Shown: one piece after another, positions 1 to 7,806 of the stretch | Position numbering within the stretch: position 1 is the first letter of the stretch | Layout of the letters: each line of letters begins with the position of its first letter | Source: Lachnoclostridium sp. | GTDB taxonomy: Bacteria; Bacillota; Clostridia; Lachnospirales; Lachnospiraceae | Assembly (NCBI GenBank): GCA_021770065.1 | Contig: JAETRR010000016.1 | Span: 1 to 64,000 of the forward strand | Reading direction: 5' to 3' | Length of the DNA stretch: 64,000 nucleotides | The notes under the pieces: generated by a model | Seen by the model: only the letters and a program-made list of their open reading frames with translations | What the model was told of the DNA's origin: nothing | The model's database searches: none | Program-made: the position numbers and the translations under genes

Positions 1-152
1 CACTTTCCATCCGAGGAAAAGAGATTGTATCCTACCAGCATCAGCGAAAAAGCCGCCAGGGCACGCACAAACCAGCCCTGTACAGGCATAAAAAAGGTTG
101 TCAGTATCCCTACCCCGATCCAGAACATGACAAATCCAAGTAATTGCTTCAT
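1..152 (-). CDS. Small membrane protein, 3' end outside the window
   Basis: The visible 50 codons start at an ATG preceded by AGGAG about 3-9 bases upstream and encode a protein beginning MKQLLGFVMFWIGVGIL. There are two hydrophobic stretches, at about residues 3-20 and 28-43, separated by a short polar turn, so this is a small integral membrane protein. The stop codon lies beyond the left edge. I do not recognise the family. It lies downstream of the PTS regulator gene on the same strand, but nothing ties it functionally to that operon. Confidence 0.6.
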   Translation of the reverse strand, partial: MKQLLGFVMFWIGVGILTTFFMPVQGWFVRALAAFSLMLVGYNLFSSDGK

Positions 153-236
153 AACGGCTCCTGACATAAAAAAATTCTCACTCTATTATATGCAGGAAAA
201 GGGCCGGCAGATACCTGCCGGCTCCTCTAACATCTC

Positions 237-965
237 TTATATGATAATCTTAACTACATATTTATAATAATCCGAAAGAATCCTCTGCTCATTATAATAG
301 AGAAGCTGTCCGTCTGTTCCATATACATTCTGGTATATACGCAGCAGCGGATGCTTTAATTCACAGCCCAGAAGCTCTGACTGATTCTGATCCGCCTTAA
401 CAATATCCATGGTATCCTGGAAGCTCCGTATGCTCCGCTTTCCGTACTCTTTGATCACCTGCAGAAGCGACTTGTCCTCCAAATCCATGGACTGCAGAAA
501 CCGGAATTCTTCTGTAAAATAGTCACTCTCTATGATCACCGGAACACCGTCCACACTTCTGAGGCGTTCAATATGGAGCATCTCGTCCCCTTTACTGATC
601 CCTAAAATATCAGCCAGCCTCTTCCCTGCCTTTTCCGTCTGCTGCAGCAGAATTCTTGTAGCCGGAAGGGCCCCCATGAGATGGCAGGACTTAGTAAAAC
701 TGCCCTCTGCCCCCACGGTCTCCACATACTCTGTCTGGGAAACAAAGGTCCCTTTTCCGTGCTTTTTTACAAGAATCTGATCTGCTGTCAATTCCTCCAG
801 CGCCTTTCTTACCGTGATCCTGCTGATTCCGTACATCTCCCGCAGCTTATCCTCTGAAGGAATCTGTTCGCCTCTTTTGTATACACCGGTATCCACTGCA
901 TATCGGATCTCATCATACAGCTGCCGGTAAAGCGGCACAGCTGAGCGGCTGTCTAGTTTCTGCAT
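237..965 (-). CDS. GntR-family regulator (HutC/UTRA subfamily) of the adjacent PTS operon
   Basis: DNA-binding repressor or activator. Residues 1-70 form a GntR winged helix-turn-helix (LYRQLYDEIRYAVDTGVYKR, then a helix containing SEDKLREMYGISRITVRKAL), followed by the hinge segment KKHGKGTFV. Residues 90-240 match a UTRA effector-binding domain that senses a sugar or sugar phosphate in HutC-type regulators. I chose the ATG at 965, just after GGGGG, because an upstream extension in the same frame would run through the promoter and into the EIID gene. Being next to a mannose-family PTS operon on the same strand makes that operon the likely target. A perfect palindrome over the operon promoter (4357-4371) is the candidate operator. 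Confidence 0.88.
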   Translation of the reverse strand: MQKLDSRSAVPLYRQLYDEIRYAVDTGVYKRGEQIPSEDKLREMYGISRITVRKALEELTADQILVKKHGKGTFVSQTEYVETVGAEGSFTKSCHLMGALPATRILLQQTEKAGKRLADILGISKGDEMLHIERLRSVDGVPVIIESDYFTEEFRFLQSMDLEDKSLLQVIKEYGKRSIRSFQDTMDIVKADQNQSELLGCELKHPLLRIYQNVYGTDGQLLYYNEQRILSDYYKYVVKIII

Positions 966-996
966 AGTTACCCCCATACTCTGATTTTCTATCCAT

Positions 997-1025
997 ATTA
1001 TAGAGGATTCTCTGCCTGATTTCAA
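997..1025 (-). promoter_or_regulatory. Sigma-A promoter of the GntR regulator gene
   Basis: On the minus strand TTGAAA (1020-1025) and TATAAT (997-1002) are separated by exactly 17 bases, 31 bases upstream of the regulator start. The -10 box is perfect. The element lies in the short gap after the EIID gene, so the regulator can be expressed independently of the PTS operon. Confidence 0.7.
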
Positions 1026-1033
1026 CCAGACTT

Positions 1034-1885
1034 CTAAAACAGCGCTGCAATTCCGCAGACAGCCACGCATACAATAATCAGGCCAATTAGAATGGTAGTT
1101 GTCTTTACCTTTCTGCCCAGCAGATAATACATTCCTCCAAAACAGCCCAGAGGAATCAGACAGGGCATAATCTGATCAAAATAATCAGTCAGAGGAGTTG
1201 CAAAATCGCCGCTTCCAACCATAATCGGCAGATCCAGCCAGATTTGGCTGGCTATCATGCCGCCGATTACCATCAGGCCCACAATACTGGCTCCATAGGA
1301 AACCTTATCCATAATTCCCGTCTTTTCTACCGTTGTCAGAAAACTGGTTCCGAATTTGTAACCATACTTTAAGCAGAAGTACCGAATCAAAAAGGCCGGA
1401 ATATTAAAAATCAGAAGGTACAGGATGGGAGCCATAATATTTCCCGACATAGCCAGGGAGATGGCGATACCGGCTGCAATAATACGCAGAGTTCCGGGGA
1501 TCAGGGAATCGCCGATTCCTGCAAGCGGACCCATCAGGGAAGTTTTTACAGAGTTAATCGCATTTTCGTCAAAATTCGGATTGTTGGCATTTTCTTCCTC
1601 CATAGCCGCATTGATTCCAAGCAGCAATGTGGACAGCTGAGGTGTAATCGCCATAAATTCCAGGCCCCGCTTTAAGGCATTCTTTTTCTTCTCCGGATTA
1701 TCCTTGTGGAGCTTATCCACTGCAGCGCTTATGGCATAGGAATACCCCAGATTCTGCTGCCGTTCATAATTCCAGGACACGTCCAGCTGGCAGCTTCTCC
1801 AGTAAATGCGCCGCAAATCCTTCTGGGAAAGCTTTTTCATCCCGCCATTTTGTTCTGTATGTACATTAGAATTCGTTGTCATCAT
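1034..1885 (-). CDS. PTS system mannose/fructose/sorbose-family IID component
   Basis: Membrane subunit of a mannose-family phosphotransferase permease, working with IIC to import a sugar that IIB phosphorylates. The 283-residue length is usual for IID. Recognisable family segments are LRRIYWRSCQLDVSWNYERQ near the N-terminus, ALKRGLEFMAITPQ at about 70-85 and the MGPLAGIGDSLIPGTLR loop at about 116-132, followed by several hydrophobic segments to the C-terminus. It overlaps the end of the IIC gene by 20 bases, indicating translational coupling. An internal ATG (MKKLSQ) is an alternative start that would remove most of that overlap. The transported sugar cannot be read from the sequence. Confidence 0.93.
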   Translation of the reverse strand: MMTTNSNVHTEQNGGMKKLSQKDLRRIYWRSCQLDVSWNYERQQNLGYSYAISAAVDKLHKDNPEKKKNALKRGLEFMAITPQLSTLLLGINAAMEEENANNPNFDENAINSVKTSLMGPLAGIGDSLIPGTLRIIAAGIAISLAMSGNIMAPILYLLIFNIPAFLIRYFCLKYGYKFGTSFLTTVEKTGIMDKVSYGASIVGLMVIGGMIASQIWLDLPIMVGSGDFATPLTDYFDQIMPCLIPLGCFGGMYYLLGRKVKTTTILIGLIIVCVAVCGIAALF

Positions 1886-2630
1886 CTACTGCCTCCTCTC
1901 TTACTGTCTGGTTTTGATTGAGCATAAGAATCGCTACCATAACACAGGCGATGCATGCAATCCCGATAATCGACAGGTTAAAATAAGCCGCAAGAAGGAA
2001 GCCGAAAAACAGGAAGCAGGCTACCTTTTTATTAATCAGCATTCTGGCAATCATAGCAAGTCCGATTGCCGGGATAATGCCTGTTGCATAGGCGATGCCA
2101 TCGGTAATCCATGCTGGAATCGCCTGAATCACCTGCTCAATAACAGGCATTCCGAAATAGTAGCCGCAGGAAACAATAAGGGCCAGGGGAACAGTCTGTA
2201 TAATAATTGCCCAATAGTGCATCCAGTCTACCTTTTTTGCATTTCCCTCTTCGGCATAATGGTCTGCCCTTGCCGCCAGCAGAGGAATGGCAGACATCAT
2301 CAGAAAGTCCCAGAACAGCTGTACCAGTGTGGCAACAGGAATAGCCAGAACACAGGCAGAAGCCGCGTCCGTGCCCGTAGTAATGACATAAGCCGCACCG
2401 ATCACGGAACCGGAAACATAGTCCGGCGGATTGCTTGCCCCAATAGGAAATACCCCCAGCCATACCAGTTCCAAAGTGGCTCCTACCATAACTCCTGTCC
2501 TTATATCTCCAAGAACCAGGCCTACCAGGGTTGACATAATCAAGGGCCTGCCCAGATTACTGCTTCCGAAGAAGCTGTTCAAATAGCCCAATGCCGCTAT
2601 AAAAAATATAAAAATCGATTGTACCAGCAT
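1866..2630 (-). CDS. PTS system mannose/sorbose-family IIC component
   Basis: Polytopic membrane subunit forming the sugar channel of a mannose-family PTS. The 254-residue protein is hydrophobic almost throughout and carries the family segments LIMSTLVGLVLGD, GATLELVWLGVFPIGAS and GSVIGAAYVI within the first 90 residues. Its C-terminus is short, acidic and cytoplasmic (REEAVDDDNEF). It lies between IIB and IID in an operon read leftwards. Substrate specificity of this family lies mainly in IIC/IID and cannot be assigned here. Confidence 0.93.
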   Translation of the reverse strand: MLVQSIFIFFIAALGYLNSFFGSSNLGRPLIMSTLVGLVLGDIRTGVMVGATLELVWLGVFPIGASNPPDYVSGSVIGAAYVITTGTDAASACVLAIPVATLVQLFWDFLMMSAIPLLAARADHYAEEGNAKKVDWMHYWAIIIQTVPLALIVSCGYYFGMPVIEQVIQAIPAWITDGIAYATGIIPAIGLAMIARMLINKKVACFLFFGFLLAAYFNLSIIGIACIACVMVAILMLNQNQTVREEAVDDDNEF

Positions 2631-2673
2631 TTCATCTTCTCCTTTCTATCTTAAGTTCCGATATTTAAATTTT

Positions 2674-3147
2674 CTAATGAATCAGCTCCATAACATTCTG
2701 CCCTGTCTCATCCGGCAGCATCTTTACCTCCAGCTGTATTCCGGATGCATCCAGCTCACGCAGCTGTTCACAGTCCTTTTCCGACACAAACACTGCCTTG
2801 GAAATCTGTTTCTTATCATCAGCCGCTTTAATGCCCCCGAGATTAATATATTTAATTTTGTCGGTCTTCTGACAGAGACGGTAAGCGTCTTCAATATTTT
2901 CCAGAAGCACCATCAGGTGATATTTATCCGTCACGCCGCTGTTCAGTGCAGCCGCCGAATCTTCTATGCTTTTAATAACCAGTTTAATACCGCTGGGCTT
3001 TGCCATACGCAGAGCCGTGCTTCTCAGTTCATCCTTTGCCACCGAATCACTTGCAATCAGAATGCAGTCCGTTCCCAGAAAACGTGTCCAGGTAAACGCC
3101 ACCTGTCCGTGCACCAGACGATGATCCACTCTTACTAATTTAATCAT
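2674..3147 (-). CDS. PTS system mannose/sorbose-family IIB component
   Basis: Cytoplasmic phosphocarrier that takes phosphate from IIA and passes it to the incoming sugar. The diagnostic N-terminal motif VDHRLVHGQV is present, and His13 in RLVHGQ is the expected phosphorylated residue. The length of 157 residues is typical. It lies 12 bases downstream of the BtpA-family gene and 43 bases upstream of IIC, so all are probably one transcript. Confidence 0.94.
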   Translation of the reverse strand: MIKLVRVDHRLVHGQVAFTWTRFLGTDCILIASDSVAKDELRSTALRMAKPSGIKLVIKSIEDSAAALNSGVTDKYHLMVLLENIEDAYRLCQKTDKIKYINLGGIKAADDKKQISKAVFVSEKDCEQLRELDASGIQLEVKMLPDETGQNVMELIH

Positions 3148-3159
3148 ATAATCTCTCCT

Positions 3160-3909
3160 TTACGCCAGTTCCTCTCTCAGCTCTCTTACCTTCTTCATAA
3201 ATGCCGCAACGTGCTCCTCGCTCACATCGCCGGTATCCTGGTAGGTATCCTTAAAATAGCTTCCCACCACGCCGCCGTCCGCAATCCGAAGCTGTTCCTT
3301 CACATTGTCTGCTGTCATGCCGGCGCAGACCAGAAGCGGAAATTTCCCGATTGCTTTCCTAAACTGCTCAATCTTTCCCATGGAAGTCTCCTGCCCTGTG
3401 GCATCCTCCGTCACGCAGACGGCATCGCACCGGTTCATGCAGATTTCAAGATCCTCTTCCACACTTCTTCCGGACAGAACAGGCTGATATTTAAACCGCA
3501 CACCGCCTAAAAGAGCTGCTTTGCAGTCCTTTCTAAAATATTCAAAAAAGGCATCCAGAGTTTCGTCATCCCGGCTCTTTAAATGTCCGCCTACCGAGTC
3601 AATCTGAAGGTAATCGCAGTCGTACCTCCCGGCCAGGATAAAACCCATGGCATCTACATTCAGACAGTTCACGCCATAGGGGTAACCGCTTTTCTCCGCC
3701 TTAAGATAGGAAAGCACCTGCTCTACCTGGTGGTAGGTTCCAAAATAAGTCTCCACCAGAACGCCGTCCACACCACACCGCTCATAGATATCAATTTCCC
3801 TTTTTGCCCGTTCCAATACATCTGCATCGGTATCCCCCTTACAGTGGATTACACCGATAACCGGTTTCTGATTTTTAAACAGTGACAGCACGTCTTTTCT
3901 CTTTACCAT
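3160..3909 (-). CDS. BtpA/SgcQ-family TIM-barrel protein in a PTS operon
   Basis: A 249-residue protein of the BtpA family. It starts with a KPVIGVIHCKG strand-loop, has GVDGVLVETYFG at about 46-57 and ends with the phosphate-loop-like IADGGVVGSYFKD. The family is named for a photosystem I biogenesis protein, but its members also occur in carbohydrate clusters, such as sgcQ in the E. coli sgc PTS locus, where no reaction is established. It is embedded between IIA and IIB with gaps of 2 and 12 bases, so it is firmly part of the operon. I infer that it acts on, or senses, the imported sugar phosphate. The TIM-barrel assignment rests on family resemblance. Confidence 0.8.
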   Translation of the reverse strand: MVKRKDVLSLFKNQKPVIGVIHCKGDTDADVLERAKREIDIYERCGVDGVLVETYFGTYHQVEQVLSYLKAEKSGYPYGVNCLNVDAMGFILAGRYDCDYLQIDSVGGHLKSRDDETLDAFFEYFRKDCKAALLGGVRFKYQPVLSGRSVEEDLEICMNRCDAVCVTEDATGQETSMGKIEQFRKAIGKFPLLVCAGMTADNVKEQLRIADGGVVGSYFKDTYQDTGDVSEEHVAAFMKKVRELREELA

Positions 3910-3911
3910 TT

Positions 3912-4319
3912 TTAAAATTCCTCCTCTTCTGTTTTTTCCATTTTTACCTGTCTGATTCCCTCTTTTGCCACAGATAAGATTTCTTCTACATCCGCATCCG
4001 TCAGCCGATTTGGATACCCTGTTAATATCTCCAGAATCAGACAGAGGTTCATGCCCGAAAATACGCGGACATTGTCATAAATGCCGAGCTGCATCATAGC
4101 GGAACATACGCTGGCTCCATACAAATCCGTAAGGATCAGATATTCCGTATCTTTATCGGCCGTAATCTCCGCCCGCAGTTCCTCTGCGAAATCAGCCGCA
4201 TTCTCCCCCGGATGCATATGATAAGTTGTCACTCCCTGCTGTTCCCCGATAATCATTGACACAGATTCTTTTGCCCCTTCCGCAAAAGCTCCGTGAGATG
4301 CAAGTATCACTCTTCTCAT
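3912..4319 (-). CDS. PTS system mannose-family IIA component
   Basis: Cytoplasmic phosphocarrier that accepts phosphate from HPr. The first strand ends in VILASHGAFAEG, whose His is the conserved phosphorylation site. ILTDLYGASVCSAM later matches the family's D-x-x-G-x-S segment. An open frame extends 46 codons further upstream, but that part would cross the promoter and operator. The ATG at 4319 gives 135 residues, usual for this domain, with AGGAGG 12 bases upstream. A second ATG at 4331 lies directly against that ribosome site and is less likely. It is the first gene of the operon. Confidence 0.9.
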   Translation of the reverse strand: MRRVILASHGAFAEGAKESVSMIIGEQQGVTTYHMHPGENAADFAEELRAEITADKDTEYLILTDLYGASVCSAMMQLGIYDNVRVFSGMNLCLILEILTGYPNRLTDADVEEILSVAKEGIRQVKMEKTEEEEF

Positions 4320-4356
4320 CCTTTGCTTCATCCTCCTTTTCCGTATCGATTTCCTT

Positions 4357-4371
4357 TGATGTAATACATCA
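4357..4371. promoter_or_regulatory. Candidate GntR operator at the PTS operon promoter
   Basis: A perfect 15-base palindrome, TGATGTAATACATCA, overlaps the -10 box of the PTS promoter and extends downstream of it. Its position would let a bound regulator block open-complex formation. The GntR/UTRA protein encoded at the end of the same operon is the obvious candidate binder. This is inferred from position and symmetry only. Confidence 0.6.
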
Positions 4372-4396
4372 TAATACGTCTTATTGAAATTGTCAA
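4368..4396 (-). promoter_or_regulatory. Sigma-A promoter of the PTS operon
   Basis: TTGACA (4391-4396) and TATGAT (4368-4373) on the minus strand with a 17-base spacer, 49 bases upstream of the IIA start. It is flanked by AT-rich DNA and overlaps the 15-base palindrome. Confidence 0.78.
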
Positions 4397-4475
4397 TATC
4401 AAATCCTCTTAAAAAAATAATATCGTCTAATTTTACATATTTTTTTATGTAAAGCAACGAGATTTATACTATTTT

Positions 4476-4535
4476 AGACAAAAAGCCGGCTGCGGCAGAG
4501 ATTTCATCTGAAATCATCTGCCGCAGCCGGCTTTT
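4476..4535 (-). terminator. Rho-independent terminator downstream of gerW
   Basis: A perfect 19-base inverted repeat (4481-4499 with 4517-4535; core GCCGGCTGCGGCAGA) with a 17-base partly self-complementary loop. It is followed on the minus strand by a short T run and AT-rich sequence. It separates the sporulation pair from the PTS operon. Confidence 0.8.
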
Positions 4536-4603
4536 AGGCCTTACACTGCCTGTTCTCTTTTTCATTTCAAAATTAAAAGCCCCGTCTGATTATCTGTCAG
4601 ACT

Positions 4604-5008
4604 CTACGCCTCTGCATCTTCCTTCTCAATCACGTCCACCGCATCCTGTATGGCATCAGCCACAGGGCTGCTCTCCTTTTTGCCGCCGGTAAACTTATTC
4701 ACAAAATCAGGAACCATATCGAGAATCTTGGTGACAGTATCCTGATTCTTCACATTCACAAGCTTGGTTACACCGCCGGAGATCACCAGAATCGCGCTTG
4801 GAGAAATCTTTGCTCCCATGCCGCCTCCCGCATTCTGCTTCTTATCTCCCGCAAAGGCCCCGGCTCCTACGCCGAAGGCTACATCAACCAGAGGAAGAAT
4901 AATGGTATCACCCACTGTTACCGCATCGCCTACTACTGTCTTTGTGGTAATGAAGCTGTCCATCCCTTTGAACAGGGATTGTACGGTCGTATCAAAATTA
5001 TTATCCAT
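4604..5008 (-). CDS. gerW: GerW-family sporulation protein (YtfJ)
   Basis: A 134-residue YtfJ/GerW protein. In Bacillus subtilis the family is needed for proper spore germination, and in Clostridia it marks endospore formers. Visible hallmarks are VVGDAVTVGDTIILPL, the Gly-rich GAGAFAGDKKQNAGGGMGAK segment and SPSAILVISGG. The C-terminus is charged and low in complexity. The gene follows the DUF2953 (YtfI-like) gene on the same strand, the arrangement usual in spore formers, and ends at a strong terminator. Confidence 0.93.
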   Translation of the reverse strand: MDNNFDTTVQSLFKGMDSFITTKTVVGDAVTVGDTIILPLVDVAFGVGAGAFAGDKKQNAGGGMGAKISPSAILVISGGVTKLVNVKNQDTVTKILDMVPDFVNKFTGGKKESSPVADAIQDAVDVIEKEDAEA

Positions 5009-5094
5009 AGTTTTTTAGTCCTCCTATTCCAGTTCCGTAATAGTTTCCCATTCCATAGTTTCCAGTTCCGTAATGCCTCGTCCCGTCCCCCTTA

Positions 5095-6093
5095 TCACTC
5101 CCCGCTGCGGAGCCTGTGATATACATAGCGGACGTCTTTATCTCTCCAGAGCCTCCATGAAATCAAGGCCGCCGTCACCAGACGGAAGCTCCCTTTTACA
5201 AAAAGCTCTCCTTCAAGAATGCTCTGCTCAAAATCCGGGAATACCTTAACATTATCTTTAAAAAGCGAGTAGAATATACTGATACCGCCAAGAATCTCTC
5301 CCGTCAGAGCCGGATCTTCCATGCCGAAGTGAAGTTCTCCGCGGATCTTTTTCGGAAGCAGCTTTGCCAGCAGAAGCTTTCCCTCCTCCATACAATGCTT
5401 CCATGCCTTCTTCGTCTGCTCATTCTGCAGAAATTCTTTTGTATCCCGGAATTTTTGAATACCATTTTTTATTTTAACACAGAATCGGCGAATTGTATAT
5501 TTAAGATTTCTGATTTTTTCCCATATTCCCCGAATCTTGAGGAAGAATGCCTTGATTTTCCTTAAGATACGGACAATAAAACTGTCCGGCGGCTTTTCTT
5601 CCTCCGCTGTTCCTCCTTCTGCTTCCTGCCAGACGGCATCCTCATCAGCACTAAAGACGGGATCCTCATCCCTGTCCTCTGACAGGCTGCCATCCCCGCA
5701 CTCCGGCTCACAATCAGCAGTCTCTCCCGGCCCTGCCTCTTCTGCCTTAAGAATCTGTTCTTCCCCTTGTTCAACCGCATCTTCCGTATCCCGGAACAGT
5801 TCCTCCGCCGTCTCCTCAAGCTCCTCCTCATCCTCTGCGAAATTTTTAACGGTAATTCCGAAAAGCTTGATTTTTCCGGAAAAAACTCCTTCCCGGAAAC
5901 TCATGGGAACGCTTATCATATGCAGAAGCCAGCTTGCCTTCGCCGTTATCTCAAGATCCTTGTCTTTCGAAATGTTTCCTCTGTAACGAATGGGCACAAA
6001 CAGCAGAAGAAGCAGGATCAGAAGCAACAGCCCCAAAAGAGCTGCCAGAATGATACCGATTATTTTTAAAAAAAATAAAAATATATGCAGCAT
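5095..6093 (-). CDS. DUF2953 membrane protein (YtfI-like)
   Basis: A 332-residue protein with one long N-terminal membrane segment (about residues 5-32, very Leu-rich, then VPIRYRG). A beta-rich region contains the sequence KIKLFGITVKNF. Residues about 100-170 form a very acidic, Glu-rich low-complexity insert, and a C-terminal part carries GELHFGMEDPALTGEILGG. The latter two segments match DUF2953 proteins. This family is encoded next to gerW in many spore formers, as here (86 bases apart), suggesting a joint sporulation or germination role. The acidic insert is probably variable linker. Confidence 0.85.
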   Translation of the reverse strand: MLHIFLFFLKIIGIILAALLGLLLLILLLLLFVPIRYRGNISKDKDLEITAKASWLLHMISVPMSFREGVFSGKIKLFGITVKNFAEDEEELEETAEELFRDTEDAVEQGEEQILKAEEAGPGETADCEPECGDGSLSEDRDEDPVFSADEDAVWQEAEGGTAEEEKPPDSFIVRILRKIKAFFLKIRGIWEKIRNLKYTIRRFCVKIKNGIQKFRDTKEFLQNEQTKKAWKHCMEEGKLLLAKLLPKKIRGELHFGMEDPALTGEILGGISIFYSLFKDNVKVFPDFEQSILEGELFVKGSFRLVTAALISWRLWRDKDVRYVYHRLRSGE

Positions 6094-6135
6094 TCAATTC
6101 TCCCGTTCCGATTTCTTAGTTTACTTCTGATCTTT

Positions 6136-6471
6136 TCATTTTGGGAAAGCTGCGTTTTTCCCGGCTTCCCCGAAATACTCTCTCACCCGGAAGCCGCCCG
6201 TCTCCCGGTAAATATCCTCTACCATCTGCTGTGTCATCTCTAATGCTTCCTCATAACCGGAGGCAATTCCCACAATAAAAGGATCCTGGCTGTAAAAGCC
6301 CGGCTGCTTCAGATGGGCCGCATGAAAAATATCAAACAGATTCTGTTCATTGGATGCCAGAGAAATAAAATAAATACTGACCATTCCAATGCCCCTCTCT
6401 GCCTTGCGGATAATCTTGTCCTTTTTTCCGGCTGTCTTTTCACTTAAGTAAAGTTCCTTCGCCCATCTCAT
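6136..6471 (-). CDS. Conserved hypothetical protein of 111 residues
   Basis: A small soluble protein with no membrane segment. It reads MRWAKELYLSEKTAGKKDKI, then a strand-like IGMVSIYFISLASNEQNLFDI, and an ending with GYEEALEMTQQMVEDIYRE. The N-terminus is basic and the rest mixed. I do not recognise a named domain. It lies 42 bases upstream of the YtfI-like gene on the same strand and may be cotranscribed with it. Confidence 0.65.
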   Translation of the reverse strand: MRWAKELYLSEKTAGKKDKIIRKAERGIGMVSIYFISLASNEQNLFDIFHAAHLKQPGFYSQDPFIVGIASGYEEALEMTQQMVEDIYRETGGFRVREYFGEAGKNAAFPK

Positions 6472-6591
6472 ACAGATAGCCGCCTTTCCCCGCTAAAATC
6501 CCCTATCCTGCCCCTCCAGAAATTATTTCCCAAAATAGCACGAAAGGAACACCGCAAAAGAAAAAAACAGGATTTATTTTGCGGTATTCCC

Positions 6592-7044
6592 TTAAAAATA
6601 CTTTTTATTTCCCCAAAGATTACTCTTCTTCAGATCCAGATATTCATTATAAGCACGTTCCAGTATCTGCTTCTCGTTGGAAAACTTCAACAGATGATAC
6701 GCTTCATGGAACTTATAATACCCCGAATCTACAAAATACTCCTCACGCTGTGGTTTACTGTAATAATTATCCGCCATCATCAGATACCAGTGGACATCCT
6801 TCTCCACCGTATCCTCCGGCACTGAAAAAGAATACTGGCTTTTCCCGATGTACTTAATAATGGAAGCCACTACACCCGTCTCCTCACGCACCTCCCGAAC
6901 CGCCGTATCCTTGAACTCCTCTCCCGGTTCTACAGTTCCTTTGGGAAGCACCCAGCCCTCGTACCTGTTCTTGTAATTCTTGTACAAAAGCAGAATCTTC
7001 CCCCGAAATATCACCACACCGCCACAACTGGTTGCCTCAATCAT
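6592..7044 (-). CDS. NUDIX hydrolase
   Basis: A 150-residue pyrophosphohydrolase. The NUDIX box is complete: GTVEPGEEF followed by REVREETGV at about residues 37-59, which binds the catalytic metal. An N-terminal SCGGVVIFRGKILLLYK strand pair precedes it. Substrates of the family are nucleoside diphosphates linked to another group X. The C-terminal YKFHEAYHLLKFSNEKQILERA helix resembles Firmicute diadenosine-polyphosphate-type NUDIX proteins, but the substrate is not certain. GGGAGG lies 7 bases before the start, and the gene has its own promoter at 7086-7114. Confidence 0.92.
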   Translation of the reverse strand: MIEATSCGGVVIFRGKILLLYKNYKNRYEGWVLPKGTVEPGEEFKDTAVREVREETGVVASIIKYIGKSQYSFSVPEDTVEKDVHWYLMMADNYYSKPQREEYFVDSGYYKFHEAYHLLKFSNEKQILERAYNEYLDLKKSNLWGNKKYF

Positions 7045-7085
7045 TGCAAAACCTCCCTGTCTGGTGTGTCTCTTAGACTGGTATC

Positions 7086-7114
7086 AGTATAACTCTTTTT
7101 AAAAGGTTTGACAA
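7086..7114 (-). promoter_or_regulatory. Promoter of the NUDIX gene
   Basis: TTGTCA (7109-7114) and TATACT (7086-7091) on the minus strand with a 17-base spacer, about 42 bases upstream of the start codon. Confidence 0.62.
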
Positions 7115-7195
7115 GACCTTCCCCGGAAAAGAAATGCTTAAACAACCACAAATTATCAAGGATAAAACCAAACATATCTCTCCATTTAGAAAATT

Positions 7196-7498
7196 TTGCA
7201 CCCCCTTGCCTTAAAAGAAAATCTTATAAACATACTTAATATCTCGGCAGACGGCGGAAAGACGGCCGGCATACAGAAGCTTTTAGAGCATTACCGCCTA
7301 AGTGCGGACAGCATTATGGCCTTCGGCGACGACAACAACGATGTCGACATGCTGGAATTCGCCCAGATCGGCGCAGCCATGGGAAATACCTCTAAAAAAG
7401 CAAAAGAAGTCGCCGACTATGTCACCACAGACATAGACAACGACGGAATCGCCAATGCATTGAAGCATTTTCATCTGCTTACTGCTTCTTTCTCATAA
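7196..7498 (+). pseudogene. C-terminal relic of a Cof-type HAD phosphatase
   Basis: The plus-strand frame encodes the C-terminal part of a HAD-IIB (Cof-like) phosphatase: SADGGKTAGIQKLLEHYRL, then the metal-binding motif MAFGDDNNDVDMLEFA and IGAAMGNTSKKAKEVADYV. The N-terminal nucleophile motif (DxDGT) and the cap domain are absent, and nothing upstream restores them. The remaining 100 codons are about one third of a normal protein. It is among the few plus-strand genes here and sits in a decay zone. Confidence 0.75.
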
Positions 7499-7560
7499 AG
7501 AAAAACCTCTGCAAAATTCATATACAGGCTTTTGAGAACATTCCCAAAAGCCTGTCAAAA

Positions 7561-7779
7561 TCAACCCTTATTCTGTTTTTCAAACTCAAGAGCCTTCTTT
7601 TTTATCGATTTATATTCTAAATATGCTGTAAATATAAGCACTCCTGACAGAAACAAGGCTAACATAAATTCCACACGCAGGAACAAAACCATAACCGCCA
7701 AAACCAAAAGCCAAAGAGTATGAATATATCTATCTAATCTTTCCAGAGGGTTAAGCTGCGTCCAAAATATTTTTTTCAT
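7561..7779 (-). CDS. Small two-helix membrane protein
   Basis: A 72-residue protein starting MKKIFWTQLNPLERLDRYIH, with two membrane helices at about residues 22-40 and 42-58 and a basic tail ending KKKALEFEKQNKG. GGGGG lies 9 bases before the chosen ATG; an ATG two codons earlier is possible. It follows the secreted-protein gene by 27 bases on the same strand. Its size and placement are compatible with an immunity or accessory protein for that product, but this is inference. I do not recognise a family. AT content is higher than in neighbouring housekeeping genes. Confidence 0.55.
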   Translation of the reverse strand: MKKIFWTQLNPLERLDRYIHTLWLLVLAVMVLFLRVEFMLALFLSGVLIFTAYLEYKSIKKKALEFEKQNKG

Positions 7780-7806
7780 ACTCATTTTCCCCCTTCATTT
7801 GCCAAT

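Noticed and set aside
1806-2534. Plus-strand open frame of 242 codons opposite the IIC gene
   Set aside because: Antisense to clear PTS genes; the product is rich in His, Asn, Arg and Cys without structure.
6551-6585. ACCGCAAAA/TTTTGCGGT stem after the NUDIX gene as a terminator
   Set aside because: The stem is short and AT-rich at its top, and there is no T run right after it on the minus strand, so I did not list it as a feature.
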